Source: JAKEHA01 sp964560355 (GTDB taxonomy: Bacteria > Krumholzibacteriota > Krumholzibacteriia > WVZY01 > JAKEHA01). From it: a stretch of DNA of 5,505 nucleotides. Position numbers and translations under genes: made by a program. The first letter of the stretch is position 1. Each line of letters begins with the position of its first letter. Below are positions 4,921-5,505 of this stretch, one piece after another. The DNA lies in contig CAZLLI010000140.1 in the NCBI GenBank assembly GCA_964560355.1, forward strand, positions 1-5,505. Reading direction: 5' to 3'. Below the pieces are notes generated by a model. That model worked only from the letters and a program-made list of their open reading frames with translations, was not told the DNA's origin and ran no database searches.

Positions 4921-5505
4921 ATGGACCAGAGCACGCGCCGTATCACCAGCATCGTATTGCTCGTCACGCTCTTCGCGTCGACGATGGTCGCGCCGTTGGC
5001 GGCGCTCGCGGGAACCGCCTCCGAAGACCTGAAGCAGATCGAATACAAGTACTACTTCCGCGGCAAATACCAACAGACCATCGAATCGTTGCAGACGTTC
5101 CTCGCGCGCGTCGACTTGTCGCAAGCCGACGCGACGCGTGCGCGCGAAGTGCTGGCGGCGTCGTACGTGCTGGGCGGCGCGCCCATGATGGGCAAGCAGG
5201 TGTTCGGCGAGCTGATCGCGAAGTATCCGTCGTACCCGGGGCCCGACCCCAACGTGTTCAAGCTCGAAGTCGTCGACGCGTACGCGCAGGCGCGCTCGGA
5301 GTACGCCGCACTCACGCTCAAGAACGCGCCGTCGTCGAAGAAGTCCGGCGATCGCGACAAGGCCGCGGCGGTTCCGTCGGACGGCACCGTCGCGCAGGCG
5401 GGCAAACCGATCTACAAGAAGTGGTGGTTCTACGCCGGCGCTGCCGCGTTGATCGCGGGCGTGGGCGTCGCGATGGGCGGCGGCGGCGGCGACTCGCCCC
5501 CGCCG
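4921..5505 (+). CDS. Secreted TPR-like protein with C-terminal membrane anchor (3' partial)
   Basis: No stop codon occurs before the window ends; 195 residues are visible. A signal peptide spans about 1-30 (ITSIVLLVTLFAS to PLAALA, cleavage probably before GTASED). Residues 35-130 are helical and TPR-like: IEYKYYFRGKYQQTIESLQT, then ARAREVLAASYVLGGAPMMG and KQVFGELIAKYPSYPGPDPN. A charged linker follows (135-160), then a transmembrane segment at about 168-187 headed by KKWWFYAG, then five Gly, Asp-Ser and the start of a proline run. The ATG lies 8 bases after the previous stop, with a weak GAG-type ribosome site overlapping that stop, so it is probably co-transcribed and translationally linked with the PEGA/kinase gene. 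The helical repeats would lie in the periplasm. Family name and function are unknown; a scaffold or envelope sensor partner for the kinase is inference. Confidence 0.82.
   Translation, partial: MDQSTRRITSIVLLVTLFASTMVAPLAALAGTASEDLKQIEYKYYFRGKYQQTIESLQTFLARVDLSQADATRAREVLAASYVLGGAPMMGKQVFGELIAKYPSYPGPDPNVFKLEVVDAYAQARSEYAALTLKNAPSSKKSGDRDKAAAVPSDGTVAQAGKPIYKKWWFYAGAAALIAGVGVAMGGGGGDSPPP

Noticed and set aside
1..5505. CRISPR, tRNA, rRNA, insertion sequence or prophage
   Set aside because: No regularly spaced repeats, no tRNA cloverleaf or rRNA motif, and no transposase, integrase or terminal inverted repeats were seen on either strand.

Overview
The window is about two-thirds G+C, with GC-rich third codon positions and densely packed genes. 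It contains signal peptides and a predicted outer-membrane-type protein, so it looks like a Gram-negative bacterium. The mix of a Hanks-type Ser/Thr kinase with a PEGA-like tail, a PP2C phosphatase, an FHA adaptor and a BatE-like TPR protein fits Myxococcota-like deltaproteobacteria or a high-GC FCB-type candidate phylum such as Eisenbacteria or Krumholzibacteria. The sequence alone does not decide between these.

Layout: (1) 2-763 (+), the 3' part of a TPR / two-TM / SH3 protein resembling BatE. (2) 749-1888 (-), a coiled-coil plus C-terminal FHA protein whose stop overlaps the end of gene 1. (3) 1889-2142, a divergent control region. (4) 2143-2895 (+), a complete PP2C-type Ser/Thr phosphatase. 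(5) 2897-3550 (-), a small secreted protein, probably a beta-barrel, ending 1 bp from the phosphatase stop. (6) 3551-3794, a second divergent control region. (7) 3795-4312 (+), the N-terminal two-thirds of a Ser/Thr kinase catalytic domain, cut by a 100-N assembly gap at 4313-4412. (8) 4413-4912 (+), a low-complexity linker plus PEGA-like domain, most likely the kinase C-terminus. (9) 4921-5505 (+), a secreted, membrane-anchored helical-repeat protein that runs off the window.

The kinase, phosphatase and FHA protein form a coherent phospho-Ser/Thr module: writer, eraser and reader. The kinase and the TPR-like protein probably share a transcript. The PEGA-like tail, if it belongs to the kinase and lies outside the cytoplasmic membrane, and the exported neighbours suggest a link to the cell envelope; this is inference.

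The most unusual signal is in the control regions. Upstream of each of the three signalling genes there is a sequence with the GG-N10-GC geometry of sigma-54 (-24/-12) promoters. Two of them, in front of the FHA and PP2C genes, match at 13 of 16 positions and point in opposite directions 22 bp apart. This could be an RpoN-controlled phospho-signalling regulon or a shared operator. No CRISPR array, tRNA, rRNA or mobile element was seen, and no gene-free stretch exceeds 300 bp.
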